DNA of 64,000 bases from Serpula lacrymans var. lacrymans S7.9 (GCF_000218685.1 NW_006763296.1:1384907-1448906); one strand, 5' to 3'. Counted from the stretch's first letter, positions 50,902 through 62,319 are shown. Made by a program: numbers and translations. The notes: a model not told the origin generated them from the letters alone.

Positions 50902-52035
50902 TTATTCTTCATCATCGCTTTCCCCCTCCTGCGGTTTCAATGTGACAAGGCGTGTGCGCAAGACTTCATCGTGCATTGCTCCGAAATAACGCGGTGTCTC
51001 GAAGCTCCACTCGAGATTTCCAACGACCCATTGACCGAGGGCTTCAACATAACGGCCGACATCTGCATCTACAGACTTGCCCCATGAGGGTAATTTAGCC
51101 TGTTCTGCAGACCATGTGCGCATGCATTGGCCAAAGATGACTCCCACTTCGTCGGCAGCGGCCTGAAGGTCGATGCCTTTATCCTGCATAATGACCGTGA
51201 CAACATTGTTGCCTGTGTGTCCCATTGCCTGCTCCATGTTATATGAATACACGTCCTGATGGTTTCATGATTAATATTGTGTGTAGTTTGTAACAAGCGG
51301 AAGAAATACTGACATTTGACCAGCATACCATGTCTACACCCGCGAAGTAGATATTCGTAAATGTAGGGTCGTCGAAGACTTCATCCGGAAGATTTAACCC
51401 GAGAGCCATTTCAGCGAGAGCAAAGCAGGGGCGGACAGCGCTGTTCTCGCGCCTGAGATGAGTATATGACTGCATACTAAGGACTTCGCGTTTCTCGCGA
51501 AGCTCAGCTTCCTTCGAAACTGCTTCTACATAGTTCGCACAATGTACGAGGAAACGACTGAAGCATCTTGGCTTGGTTACGGATACCATGCGTGCACGGA
51601 ACCTGAGACGGACAATTAAATAAGGAACCATGCAGCGGATGAAAAAATGACCTACTCTTTTGTCATCTTGACAAGGATAGAATCGCTTTGATATTCTGGG
51701 TCTACCATGGCCCGAAGGAAAAGCTGGCAAGTCGCTCTCGCGTCTTTGCCGTCCATGGCATCGCTGAGCTCATCAACAACAAATAGGAGGTTGACAAAGT
51801 CGCAACAGGTTCGGAACTCCTCGTAGCCAGCATACGGATACGCGCGGCAGCAGAGTAGTTCATTACAACCTTGAACGAAAGCGGCACGTTTTTTGTCGGT
51901 AAAAACACCGTACTGATTAGCCCAAGCCCTTGATGCTGCACTGGCTTCTTTGTAATGAGGGTTCCCTTTCCCAAATTCCAAAGGGCACATTGCATGCAGA
52001 TCAGGCAGAGTGAAGTGGGTGGTGGCTGAAGACAT
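50902..52035 (-). CDS. Sesquiterpene synthase (fungal class I terpene cyclase)
   Basis: Cyclises farnesyl diphosphate to a sesquiterpene; the product cannot be read from sequence. The N-terminus ([21 protein letters not shown]) and [15 protein letters not shown] match the basidiomycete group that includes protoilludene-type and related cyclases. DELSD is the first metal motif (D-E-x-x-D). The second, NDVYSYNME (NDxxSxxxE), is rebuilt across an intron: CWSN then DVYSYNME. Metal-proximal segment [20 protein letters not shown] and a late conserved W ([17 protein letters not shown]) are in place. The length, near 330 residues, and four introns are typical. It ends toward mevalonate kinase, an upstream supplier of its substrate. 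A 1.9 kb gene-free stretch lies on its 5' side. Confidence 0.93.
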
Positions 52036-53938
52036 GTCGATGAATGGAATGAGCTATGGGGATGTCGACCAGTGAACTTTTTTGTACGGCTTATATAGTA
52101 TCCTCTTAAGGGGCTGTCTGAGTAAGTCACTGTCGAGGAAACTATTACACGGGGTACACCGGAATAATATTCCCCGTCACGGAAGTTTCAACAACATGGA
52201 CACACCGCACTGTTACGAAGGACTCCGAGTCAGGAGACATGCCCACACGTGAGGAGCGATTGAAAGCGCTGAAGGTAATTGCAGTGTTGTTTAACAATTT
52301 CATGCCCTCAAGTTCCAATGGGAGTGGTTTCAGATCGGGTTGATGAAGTTCCGGCTATGTGATTGAAATCCTTGTCAGTTTAAAGATATTTTATCTCTAT
52401 ATGGATCCTAAATATCTCCTCATAGTGTAAAGTCAGCAAATGTGCGTGCTGCTTAATCAACCAGAAGAAGCTAAACATAATTGAGTCAGTGTCGGTCACA
52501 GCGCCTATGGTTCCCAAACATACCATAGCACACGGGGATACCCTCGGAGTTTCATTATGCAGCGTATGGCGCTATAAGCTAGCGCCTATGGATATCCCGT
52601 CGTTACTGAACAGGCCTGATGTATTCAGTGCAAATCATTCTTCGGAGAGGAGCCTGTGGAATGATCAGATAGTTTTAAAAAACCAAAGATATGACACTTA
52701 GGATTCGTCCCGGTATTTGTTGATTGACCGCAAGGAATACATACGTACCACCGTGATGGAATGCAGACAAGAGCAAGCCGTGAATCTGCGTTACGTTTTC
52801 ACTTGAGTTGTACCTGGATCTTGCTAAATCATGGAACGGTAGAATATAAATTTACCACCGGTGAAATCCACAAGTTAATTTAGGAGGATTAAATTGTAAG
52901 GTCTCACGAAGTCACGTTTAAATGTTTACCGGAGGCTTCCTTAATTCTTCCTAGGTGATTTCCCGACTCAGTGTCTCATTCTTACAGAAAGCACCAACGA
53001 CTGTAGTGGAAAGATAATTCTCTTTTGCAGCGAGGGTGATGTCCTTCGGCAGTTTGAAACAAGCAAGAGCGAGTGTTGAATATTGAATAAGCGCAGCGTT
53101 TCAACGGGACGATCGCACCGATGGGCGCTTCTGCTCAAGAGAATCAGCGTCTATTGAAAAGGACAGTATTAGATGATAGCTATGCTCACTTCAAGACTAC
53201 CTGCCCAGGTGCTAAGATGATCGGTTGTGTTCGGCTGCGGCGTGGAGGTTAAGGACATCGCCTCGTCAGACATATTGAAGAGTGCGCACTACAACCATTG
53301 TTTCGCGGGATATTTCGGACATGGTATCGCGATAGTAATTCAATAAACACAGGCTTGCCTTAGTATCTCATCAATCTCATGGGATCCACAAAACACGTCA
53401 AGTCCTCGGAGTGTAAATGTCGAAGTGACCCATTTATGTTCAGTGGGGAGGTGCAATAGAATACCGATCTCCATGCCAGGGCTCCAGTGAACGTACCAAG
53501 CTATGAAAGGCAGAGTCCTGTCACAATGAGATCAGGGTATCGTATCCACCCTAGAAGCTATAATAAGACAGGCATCACCACAGATTTATTGTCAAGCCCT
53601 TGCAATGAAAGAAAAACAGAGATCACATGGCACTTTCGAGATAACGTGTGGGTTCCGGAGATTGGCGCGCCCAGCTCGTGAATGCCCAGTGTTCCCCTGC
53701 ATATGTCTATGCTTATTGGCCCATCAGTATAGTCTTACCAAAAGTTCCGTCGAGGGCGGAGTACAACAATCGTGTGACGGACGCCACGAAGTCAATGATA
53801 CAGAGTTTTCTATGACACTGCTAATGTATACATTGTGAGCGACACCAAATGGGTGAGAAAGCAATAAGTGAATTAAAACAGTTTTTTTTTTAATACGAAA
53901 GGAGCGAGAGATATACACAAACCCAGGCTGCCGAAGGC
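52036..53938. other. Gene-free stretch upstream of the terpene synthase
   Basis: About 1.9 kb with no coding frame I recognise on either strand, no clear tandem repeat and no transposon end. It contains the terpene synthase promoter and the 3' flank of RPB5 with a 10-nt T run near 53885. A frame of 43 codons at about 53120 and others below 80 codons have no recognisable features. Confidence 0.5.
52090..52098 (-). promoter_or_regulatory. Candidate TATA box of the terpene synthase gene
   Basis: The minus strand reads CTATATAAG, 55 bp upstream of the start codon at 52035, a good TATA match at a plausible distance for a short-leader gene. Confidence 0.45.
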
Positions 53939-54861
53939 CTAGAAACATATACGATAGCTTGCATACCGCCCACTAGTTTCACTTGGTCGGGTTATTTTGA
54001 CGACTTGGCCACGCCTCAGCCCATAATAGCGAGCAACAGGATCAGCCAGTTGTATTCGCGGTAGTTGCGTTTCTTTCAGGCGGCTAGAATGCAACCCACC
54101 AAAAAGTCAGCCAACCAAATTGAATTTATTTGAAATCATACTATTTTTCCAGCAAAGTTTTCTTTTCCTCAGGTGTGAGAACTTCATGTTTTGGCACCAG
54201 AGTGTGATGGGTGATGTTGACCAGAAGATCAGACTCGGAGAACTCTTCTAACCGATACTGGGCGGCCATAGCTGCAATAACCTGTCAATATCATACATCA
54301 GGATCATATCGCAGGATGAGCACATTAATATGGACCTTTCGGGCAGACGGTGTCATGTTCCCTGGGAAGACTATTATGCCCCGCTGTATAGACTTTTCCT
54401 CAAGGATACCCAGCAATCTGAGATGTTGTCTCCTGAGAAAACAGCGGATTTGAATAGATATTATGACACACTTTCGCATTGTTTTCACTCCTACACTCTT
54501 TTCGTCAGAGAAGAATACAAAAATCTGATCTGTTGGGTTCGTCCGGGAGTTTGTGAAAAAGTTGAGCTGATTGCGACTAGGCAGTGTTCAGAATGAGACA
54601 AGCTCAATACAACAAAATCCCCTGAACGTACTCAACGCTGCCTCCGTTGTTTGCATAGTGGGACCGAAAGGTAACTAGATCCATATGAATTTCATCGTCT
54701 GAGACTGCAAACCCCTAGATTACATTCAATGCACAGCATCAGATAGAAAGCACAGGTTACGATGTTATTATCGACACAAAAGATGCAATACTGACTCTGT
54801 CTTTGACCAATTCATGGATAGTTCTGTTTACTTTCCATAGCTTGGCTGTTTCGTCCTCCAT
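53939..54861 (-). CDS. RPB5: RNA polymerases I, II and III subunit Rpb5 (RPABC1)
   Basis: Shared subunit of all three nuclear RNA polymerases, part of the lower jaw. The gene is split into six exons, so no long open frame shows it. Reading splice junctions gives [20 protein letters not shown] (start 54861), [49 protein letters not shown], then [20 protein letters not shown]. The assembly domain follows: [60 protein letters not shown] and ASYRICF, the stop. All junction phases agree, and the C-terminal RYASYRIC- pattern is diagnostic. Divergent from Swd2 with 69 bp between the two ATGs. Confidence 0.95.
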
Positions 54862-54930
54862 CAGAGTGGCAGAAAAAGTCGGATTGGAACTCAGACGTTA
54901 CAACTGGCGCTATAACCCGCTCATCCATTA

Positions 54931-56301
54931 ATGGCTCCAACCACATCCAATGGCGGCACCCAGCTCTCCTCCATTGCGCTTTCCAATGCGCTTATGGTCA
55001 GTCTTATTTGTTTAACGCACAGATTTGGTTTCTTATTAGTGTTACTGGGCTGTAGAACAAATTGAAGCCAGCTAAAATATATAAAGGCGCCGTCGAACCT
55101 TTGCCACCACCAACACCCGGAAGTTATACACGCTCGAATGCAGGACCACGGCATATCACTGGAATAAGTTTCGACGACAGGGGAGACCAGATCCTGACAG
55201 CTGCTGAGGACGAGACTTTCCGGCTTTATAATTGCAAAACTGGCAAGCAAGTTCCTATCTATTCGACTCCATTTACCACCACTTATCTTGCCGCTTCCTA
55301 TACAGACATTTGAAAACTCTTTATTCGAAGAAATACGGCGTGGATCTCCCTCGGTTTACCCACAAGAACACTGCTATAGTGCATGCCTCCACTAAAGAAG
55401 ACGACACGATACGGTATCATTCGTTACACGATAACAAATACTTGCAGTACTTCAGAGGCCATAAGCAACGCGTCGTCTCACTCGAGGTTTCACCCGTAGA
55501 TGACGGATTCATGTCCGGCTCACTTGACAAGACCGTCCGTCTCTGGGATCTCCGCACCCCTCACTGCCGAGGCCTCCTCAACCTGCCTTCAGCTCCCATC
55601 GTTGCCTACGACACAACAGGTGTCGTATTTGCCGTAGCCGTCAACCATTACTCGCGCATTCTACTCTACGACCAGGCAAATTTCGACAAAGCCCCTTTCC
55701 TCACTATCACACTCGAAGATCCCACCCTGGCCCTAGTAAGCTATCCCCCACGGCCGATCTACATGACCTCGCTATCCTTCTCTTCAAACGGGAAATACAT
55801 CCTTGTCGGCTGTTCTGGCGATGCGCACTATATCCTCGACGCTTTCGAAGGTCATTTACTGGCAAAGCTCGAGGGACATATGGGATTAGAACGACGGAGG
55901 CTCGACGCACCGGTAAGCATCGACCCGGTCAAAGGGAACAGCGGGGAGGAGGTTTCGTGGACGCCTGACTCTAAATATGTGGTTGGAGGGAGTTTGAACG
56001 GTCGAATCATCGTGTGGGACGTGCAGCACTTGCCAGCTCGGACAGGCACCCCAGATTTAAAAACACCTCCAACGCGTATCCAACCTCTGGTAAATTTAGA
56101 AGGCCATCCAGGACCGTCTAGATGTGTAAGGTTTAACCCGAGATTTGCCATGATGGTCACCGCTGGAGCTGAGCTTGTATGTCGCCTTGGTTTGTTGCCA
56201 TAGCTAAAGTACTAATTAACGTGTAGGCATTTTGGCTACCCGACCAAACAGCGGACAACGAGGAAATCGCAAAGGAGCTGCTGAAAAAGAAGTCCAGTTG
56301 A
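54931..56301 (+). CDS. SWD2: WD40-repeat protein Swd2/WDR82 (COMPASS and CPF component)
   Basis: WD40 propeller linking histone H3K4 methylation (COMPASS) with 3'-end processing factors in the nucleus. Start MAPTTSNGGTQLSS; after an intron, NKLKPAKIYKGAVEPLPPPT. Repeat strands include ITGISFDDRGDQILTAAEDE, TFRLYNCKTGK-HLKTLYSKK, IRYHSLHDNKYLQYFRGHKQ, GFMSGSLDKTVRLWDLRTPH, and PIYMTSLSFSSNGKYILVGC. The HDNKYLQYFRGH and FMSGSLDKTVRLWDLR blocks are signatures of the Swd2/WDR82 group. The C-terminus (ELAFWLPDQTADNE...KKKSS) is the family's usual last strand. Only a few introns are present; the fourth exon is over 900 bp. Opposes the aspartic protease at its 3' end. Confidence 0.94.
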
Positions 56302-56596
56302 TGTACTACTACACTTATATTAGACGTGTAATTATACTATTATTATCTCGTATTGCATGCCTTCTGAAGGTTGCTTTCTCGAATTTATGGGATCAAATTG
56401 TTTCAGTGTGACCTCAAATGCTCAGAAATTTGCGATGCAGAGGATAGCAAAACTAGACTAAAATACATTGGATCGTGCCTCGCACAAAGTAAAATCATTG
56501 CCCGGCCTCTTGGATGGTAGTACACCCAGAAATAATAGAAGAATGAACCAGCAATCCCTACATGCCGATATATAACAATGGCCACGGCATCGAACC
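56302..56596. other. Convergent spacer between Swd2 and the aspartic protease
   Basis: AT-rich 3' flanks of both genes; no other feature seen. Confidence 0.3.
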
Positions 56597-59011
56597 CTAT
56601 GACTGTGCCAGCTGCGCAAGCGAAATCTGGTTTTTCGAAATATCTGTAGAGAAATATGCGTTCTTCAAGAAAACATCGCCCACCTAGTAGAGAACAATTT
56701 AAATGAATAATCAGAGGTTTACGGCAGGCGACGATGCAACTTACCAGCCACTCATCTGCGCCACCCACTGAACCAGCTTGAATACCGGACATACAGGTGC
56801 CCGTAGGGTCATTCAAATCCATAGGCAATACTGTGATGTCACTAGGATCAATGGCGAATGCCGCACCCCCAAAGGTAAGAGCCAAGCTGGAATTCATTGT
56901 GCATGGCACAGTGCAAGTTCCTTGAGAATCGCAAGCTCCACCCAGCATCTGGTTGATTGTTGCGGCATCCTGAGGAGGTGCCATGACGAGAGTGGTACCA
57001 GTGTCAAGGATAGCAGTCCGGTTTGTAAGTCCAGAGTCGGCGCCATTGACGGTGAGAGCGGTCATGGCTCCTTCCCAGAAACCTTGCGTGTTGACGTTGG
57101 CGAAGGTTACCAATGAGTTGGCAACGAACTTGGTTGCGTCAAGTCCACCAAACGTTACTTCACCATCGTTGAGCTGATCAGAAAGTCGAGAGATCTTGAA
57201 AGACGTTATTGCTGAAGAAATAAGACCAGCAGATGCAAGAGATTCAACAGGGGTTGGGACGCCTTCCTCGGAAAGGGTCTGGTAACGTCGAGTCATAAAT
57301 CCCTAAACTAAGTTGGGATCTTAAAAACCGACATACCGATTGTGCAAGACCCATCAAGCCATCAAAAGGCACGGTGTCACTGGCAAACTGAACAGACTCT
57401 TCATTGGCTACCCCGAAAGTATGTGCGTTCAAGGCAAGACCGGCGATGTTGACGTTGTCTTGGCAAAGAACACCAGCAACGGCACCAGAGCCATATTCCA
57501 CCTGGAACTGTTGGGTGGACTGCTTGAAGGAAGTTGAACTCTGCGAACCAAGGAATGTGTGGTTTCCCTGAAGAGTATATTTATTAACGACCTATACTTT
57601 GTGCTCGTCAAAACGGACGGTAAATAAATTACTTACGCAGGTTCCTCCGCCTTGAGCCTGACAGGTTTCACTGCCAACCCAAAAGTCGGCTGATCCCGAA
57701 TCCATCAGAATCTTGAAGTCCTGAGCTGGCGTTCCAATTTGAACAGTGGCAATGTATCCGACATCATCAGCTCTAATAAGGATATTAAAATTATAAATTA
57801 ACAAATATTGGATAAATCGAACTTACTCAATGTCTAGTCCAAGGGAGTTGTTAGCCGTAGGTGTGTTAGCAGCTGTTAACCCGCCGTTTTGTGCGGCTTG
57901 TATATCGATTTGGGAGACTCCGGTGCTGTTGCCAGTAGTGGTGCCATTTCCAGAAGTTGAACCGGTTCCAGTAGTGGTACCGTTGCCAGTAGTTGATCCC
58001 GTACCGGTGGTAGTACCGTTGCCAGTAGTTGAACCTGTTCCAGTAGTGGTGCCGTTGCCAGTAGTTGATCCCGTACCAGTAGCAACACCCCCGCCAACAG
58101 TACCCTTTCCAGCAGCACCTTTGCCAGTAGAAGTACCCTTGCCGGTAGTTGATCCGGTGCCAGTAGTAGTACCGTTGCCAGTAGTTGAACCAGTTCCAGT
58201 AGTAGTGGTACCATTGCCAGTAGTTGTTGATCCTGTACCCTTGCCAGTAGCACCCTTGCCAGTATCACCCTTGCCAGTAGTTGATCCTGTACCAGTAGTA
58301 GTACCGTTTCCAGTCATTGACCCAGTACCAGTAGTAGTACTATTCCCAGTCATTGATCCAGTACTAGTAGCAGTACCGTTGCCGACCATCGTTCCATTAC
58401 CTCCCATTATATCACCAGTCATCGTACCATTGCTTCCAACCGGCATATCAGCACTACGAAAATCGAATCAGTCACGTCAAATCCGTTGGCTGGCGTGACA
58501 AACCCAGCTCACCCTGCTTGTCCGTGTGCAATTTCACCCGCACCCAAAGCACCTGCACCCGCTGCACCCGCCGCACCTGCTGCAATACCTTTAGCAGCCT
58601 TGCCTGTGCGGAAACGTCCGCTGAAATTGCTGCCAACTAAAGCCTCCGACTCCGAGGTCTTTGATCGTGCGACAAGCTCGCTTTCGAGCATGGAGACGCG
58701 CTTCATGAGGTTTCTGCGGAGCTCGTCAGCCGAGGGCTCTGAGCGCCCGGTCATGCGTGCGAGACGGCGGTGGCCACGGTTCTTGTGCTGTTGGATGAAC
58801 TAAACGGGGTGCAAGGTAAGTCATGGCATGTGAAGTGATCTGGCCTCTCGCCTACCAGGTGAGGGTGTATGTCAGTCCGGGTTTGGTGAAGCCGTTTCAA
58901 AGGCAGTGTGACCATTCCTGGGTTGGCATTGCGCCTGGCTGGGACGGCTGACACCGAGATAGCATAGAGAAGGCTGGTGAGGAGGACTGAGATCGAGATA
59001 TCGAGCTTCAT
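56597..59011 (-). CDS. Secreted aspartic protease (pepsin family A1) with sequon-rich repeat insert
   Basis: A1 family endopeptidase. ATG 59011 starts a signal peptide (MKLDISISVLLTSLLYAISV). A propeptide with basic sites (ARRNANPG, NRGHRRLARMTG) and an Ala/Gly stretch precedes about 165 residues of Thr/Gly/Asn/Ser repeats. The mature fold follows: VGYIATVQIGTPAQDFKILM, DSGSADFW (first catalytic Asp as D-S-G), VEYGSGAVAGVLCQD (flap), FDGLMGLAQS, RTAILDTGTTLVMAPP (second catalytic Asp as D-T-G), and VGDVFLKNAYFSTD, ending ISLAQLAQS at 56597. Cysteine pairs C-Q-A-Q-G-G-G-T-C and CDSQGTCTVPC are present. It should be active outside the cell. The repeat is unusual for the family in placement, between prosegment and catalytic domain. 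Confidence 0.92.
57925..58395 (-). repeat. Coding minisatellite in aspartic protease
   Basis: Degenerate tandem units of 36 nt, each coding about 12 residues (T-G-N-G-T-T-T-G-T-G-S-T), with shorter K-G-variant units in the middle. Each N-G-T is an N-glycosylation sequon. The array is in frame throughout and gives an accidental open frame on the other strand. Confidence 0.8.
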
Positions 59012-60357
59012 TTCTGGACAACAAGCAAGTTCAGGAAGTAAAAAGAAGGGACTGTTTGTCGACTAGCGACTAAACCAAGATCAACTAGGTAGAGAAGAGA
59101 TGAAGAGACGTAAAAAGAAAGGAAGGCGCCTGGCCCAAGAGTATGCAGGCAAGAAAGAAAGCGAGGAAAGAGAAGAAAGTGGGCGATCAAAACGAAACGA
59201 GCATTGGGACTGGGGTGCTTTTATATCCCACAGGAGATACTTTCGTCCTTTGATCCTTCTCTTCGTTGCCAGCCCACTGGATTGGGAAGCTGACGTAATG
59301 AGAAGTGGCTGACTGCGGCCAAAGCTTGAAGCCCTTTTTGTCATTCTCCACAAGAACAAGGATTCTGAACCCCAGCTGCGTTGACGACCGTAAAAAAAGC
59401 TCCCATCCAAGCATGCCGTCGTCGTACCTGGTTTCATCCTCGATGCCTCTTAACCGGCATCATGCACATCGCTGGATCACTTGCCTGTGCTCGAAGATGT
59501 TCAAGATACAGGTTTCATCTTGATCTGCCAAGCCACTTGCTTTTTTAATCCATTATTTATGATTTCAAATACGTCGAACTTCAAAGGTCAATCGCCAATT
59601 GTCATTATCACCATGAATCTTGTCCCGCAAGATAGTTTTAAGGGCGTTCAAAGTCATCTTCACGATCTTCATCACGCCAGTTCTCACAGAAGCCTTCGAT
59701 TCATCTCCAGGACACCGACTTTTCCAACTAAAGCATCCACTGTAGTCCGATCGCTAACAGTCGGGTATATCATCAGGATCCATCACAAGCACTGCCAACT
59801 GTTGCATCAGATTCGAGTTCGCATTATCTTCCTTCTAGATAGCTCTTCAGATATCCAGATGTTCATTTGCCACTCGACTGTTTAGCTGGTGTAAACAATC
59901 AAATGGTGCGTCCCTAAACTGTGATACTATGATGAGCGTGCATTGGCATTGTTCAGAGACAATCACAAGTCCTGGATGGCTCTTGTTCTTTGTAGCGCAT
60001 GCTTTCGCGCACCTATAACCGCCTTTACATTGTTAGATGAACTGGGAACGTAACAGCGAAGATTGTGCGTTCTTGAAATATCACAGGCAATAATAACTCG
60101 GATGGGTTGATCCTTTCCAAGCAGTCACTCACGTCAACCTTCTGATGTGTTCAACTTGAACAAGGGAAAAAACGTCATGTCTGTCCCACAATGCACCAAT
60201 CATGACATCTCTTTCAATAATAGAATGATCGAGGAGTTTGGTTCGGGAGATTGCGCATAGGCTTTGGGTTATTTCTGTGAACGGTGGACGGGAACACCCC
60301 CCATTCATCCAAGTACACTAAATGAGTTCGGTTCTGCAGTTGCCAGAGCTACGCTGG
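59012..60357. other. Gene-poor region between the protease and the isomerase
   Basis: Upstream flank of the aspartic protease; the minus strand has ATATAAAAG at about 59217-59226, a possible TATA box, although 210 bp from the ATG. It also holds the 3' flank of the isomerase. A 90-codon frame from ATG 59612 (plus strand) has no recognised domain and was not accepted as a gene. Nothing else identified. Confidence 0.4.
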
Positions 60358-61551
60358 TTACAACTTGGATTTGGTACCGATAGAATCATGTGGGAGAGGC
60401 AAGCTATGTGACTGGGCATCAAGGCTGATAGTTTCGAGGGCCTCGTGATACAAATACGTCTGTAAAAGCATGGTTTGTATGAAAACCCCACTTGGAAGCC
60501 TCGGCTTTTGGGGACAGCTTGCTTGCTTACCTTGATCGCCCCCCACACTCCGCCTTTCGCCAGGCCACTGACTTGAACTGCGACTTCCTCTGCTTTGCTC
60601 AACACGCCTTTCGTCCCTTCCGCACCAGGCACTGCATGATCTATCATATGCACATCTAGAGCCTCTGCTGGTGTGAATCTGTGCCCCTCCAATGCGACAC
60701 TTCGTCTCGTCGCGGGTAAAGCAACTTTGGCGCGAAGAAGCGCTGAAAAAGAGAGTGGCCATGGTGCGCCAAAGTGTATCTGAAGAGGATGACGTGATTC
60801 AAAGTGCTTGAATCATGACGGTGAGAGAGACGATGTACCTCATTCATGGATAGCCATGCACGCCGTTTACTTCCATCTATCATGACTCGATAATCGCAAG
60901 CTAGCGCCAGCATCATGCCTGCTGCGAACGCGTGACCATTGATGGCTGCAATGGTGGGGACTAGATGTGTAAAATCGAAACAAAAAACATAGGCCAGTGC
61001 AAGGTTAGTGGAGTATCCACAGACAGCCCTAGTGATATACGCACTTGGGAAAGAGAGAAGGCGTGATAGGAGAGGATTAGCAGTGTCTGCATACGAATAG
61101 CGACGCACCACGTCAAAGCCCAGTTTGAGTTACAAAAGGCGGTATACCACTCACAAGTAAAGAAAGCCGGATTACCCTTCACGCTCTCGTAGTCAAACCC
61201 ATTGCTGAAGAATTTATCTTGATTTCTCTTGCCCACAATAATGAGTGCTCCTTTGCCGCCTTCCTTGTCCTCAGACACATTGGCGGCTTTCCAGTCCTTG
61301 GCCCAGTGGTTCTCCACGATATCTAGAGCAGGACGGAATGCTTCGTCGATGAGCCGCTTTGTAAGACGAGAATCGTCCCCATTGTGCAGCTCTATGATCC
61401 AAAGACCCTGCCGTGCTTCATTTGACACAATAATCAGTCACATTTGTTGCCAGTCGAGTAGATTTATGAACCCACGATAGGTTATGGTGAGGATAGGGTC
61501 GGTTCCAGGGAGAGAAAGCGGGTATGCTTGTGTGGAAGTGTCAGGTTCCAT
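60358..61551 (-). CDS. Enoyl-CoA hydratase/isomerase family protein with peroxisomal SKL signal
   Basis: Crotonase-fold enzyme, most like delta3,delta2-enoyl-CoA isomerases that allow beta-oxidation of unsaturated fatty acids. Exon 1 (MEPDTSTQAYPLSLPGTDPI) splices to LTITYPRQGLWIIELHNGDD, using a phase-1 junction. Core: DIVENHWAKDW, ALIIVGKRNQDKFFSNGFDY (oxyanion strand), VPTIAAINGHAFAAGMMLAL (oxyanion helix), CDYRVMIDGSKRRAWLSMNE (acid residue loop), then RRSVALEGHRFTPAEALDVH. The last exon ends in TKSKL, and the final SKL is a canonical type 1 peroxisomal signal. The catalytic glutamate equivalent is probably in the WLSMNE loop. It may also be a hydratase; activity is not proven. Confidence 0.86.
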
Positions 61552-61987
61552 CGTGCGGATATGTCAAAGACGTTGTGAAGATATATAAGTACAGTTTTAA
61601 AGCTGGGGACACCAATATAATTTATATAAAAGATAGCAGACACGAGTCGAAGTGGGTGAGACCCTATTTACCGAGCCCGAATCCAATCACACGTGAAATC
61701 CGCAAATACCAGCATCAGCCGCAAACATTGCATAAACTACAAGTGATCCTGGACCTGGAACGTTAACCTTTTACCGACTTTCTCAAGATATACGTTCTCT
61801 ACAATCTCAGAATACACAGCGTCGAGTAGCAACACAGGATCGAGAGGACAGATATGTTCGATTTCAAGGCATACCGGCAAATCGTATCACGGCGGCATGG
61901 TTATAGATAAGTACGTCACATCTTTGGGGGAAGCAAGAATCATCAGGGTAGCTGATAGGTCATCGCAACAGCCCCTGGTACAACATC
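61552..61987. other. Intergenic region
   Basis: Upstream flank of the isomerase and 3' flank of the small unknown gene. An alternative spliced end of that gene could reach about 61890. Nothing else recognised. Confidence 0.35.
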
Positions 61988-62319
61988 CTAGGGTATGAAT
62001 GACCGTATAGTTACAGTATAGTGCATTGCCATATGTGCCCTCGCGGCCACGGTACCTTGGAAGGATATGGAGATCCATCGTTCAGAGGGAGTTTGCATCC
62101 CAATAGCCAATCTTGAAGGATCCATATAGCTCAGGATGGAGCTAGGAAGAATGTCGTATCTGCCAGTGCACGCATCGACCTTCACAGACATTTGTAGCCT
62201 AGAATCCCTGTATTTGAACACGAGAAAAAGACATACATATAGTTGGCACATTCATCTTCATACCCTTTCATATATAATTTGACCTCAACCTCGCCCTTGA
62301 GATTTGAAAGCTTGACCAT
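61988..62319 (-). CDS. Small hypothetical protein, about 100 residues
   Basis: Not recognised. ATG 62319 gives MVKLSNLKGEVEVKLYMKGY; an intron with donor GTATGTC and acceptor TACAG joins to MDSRLQMSVKVDACTG. The remainder (RYDILPSSILSYMDPSRL, ERWISISFQG) has alternating polar and hydrophobic strands typical of a real folded protein rather than chance, but no family was identified. If the last possible intron is not removed the frame ends at 61988; if it is, it would end near 61887. The ATG is only 37-49 bp from that of NDUFB10 on the other strand. An upstream exon cannot be excluded, and this may be an artefact of antisense transcription. Confidence 0.35.

Noticed and set aside
57830..58498. 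222-codon plus-strand open frame rich in Pro and Val opposite the protease repeat
   Set aside because: It is the antisense reading of a tandem repeat whose 36-nt period keeps stops out of both strands. The minus strand fits a signal peptide, propeptide and protease domain.
59612..59885. 90-codon frame between the protease and the isomerase
   Set aside because: No recognisable domain, odd His/Ile-rich composition and no splice context.
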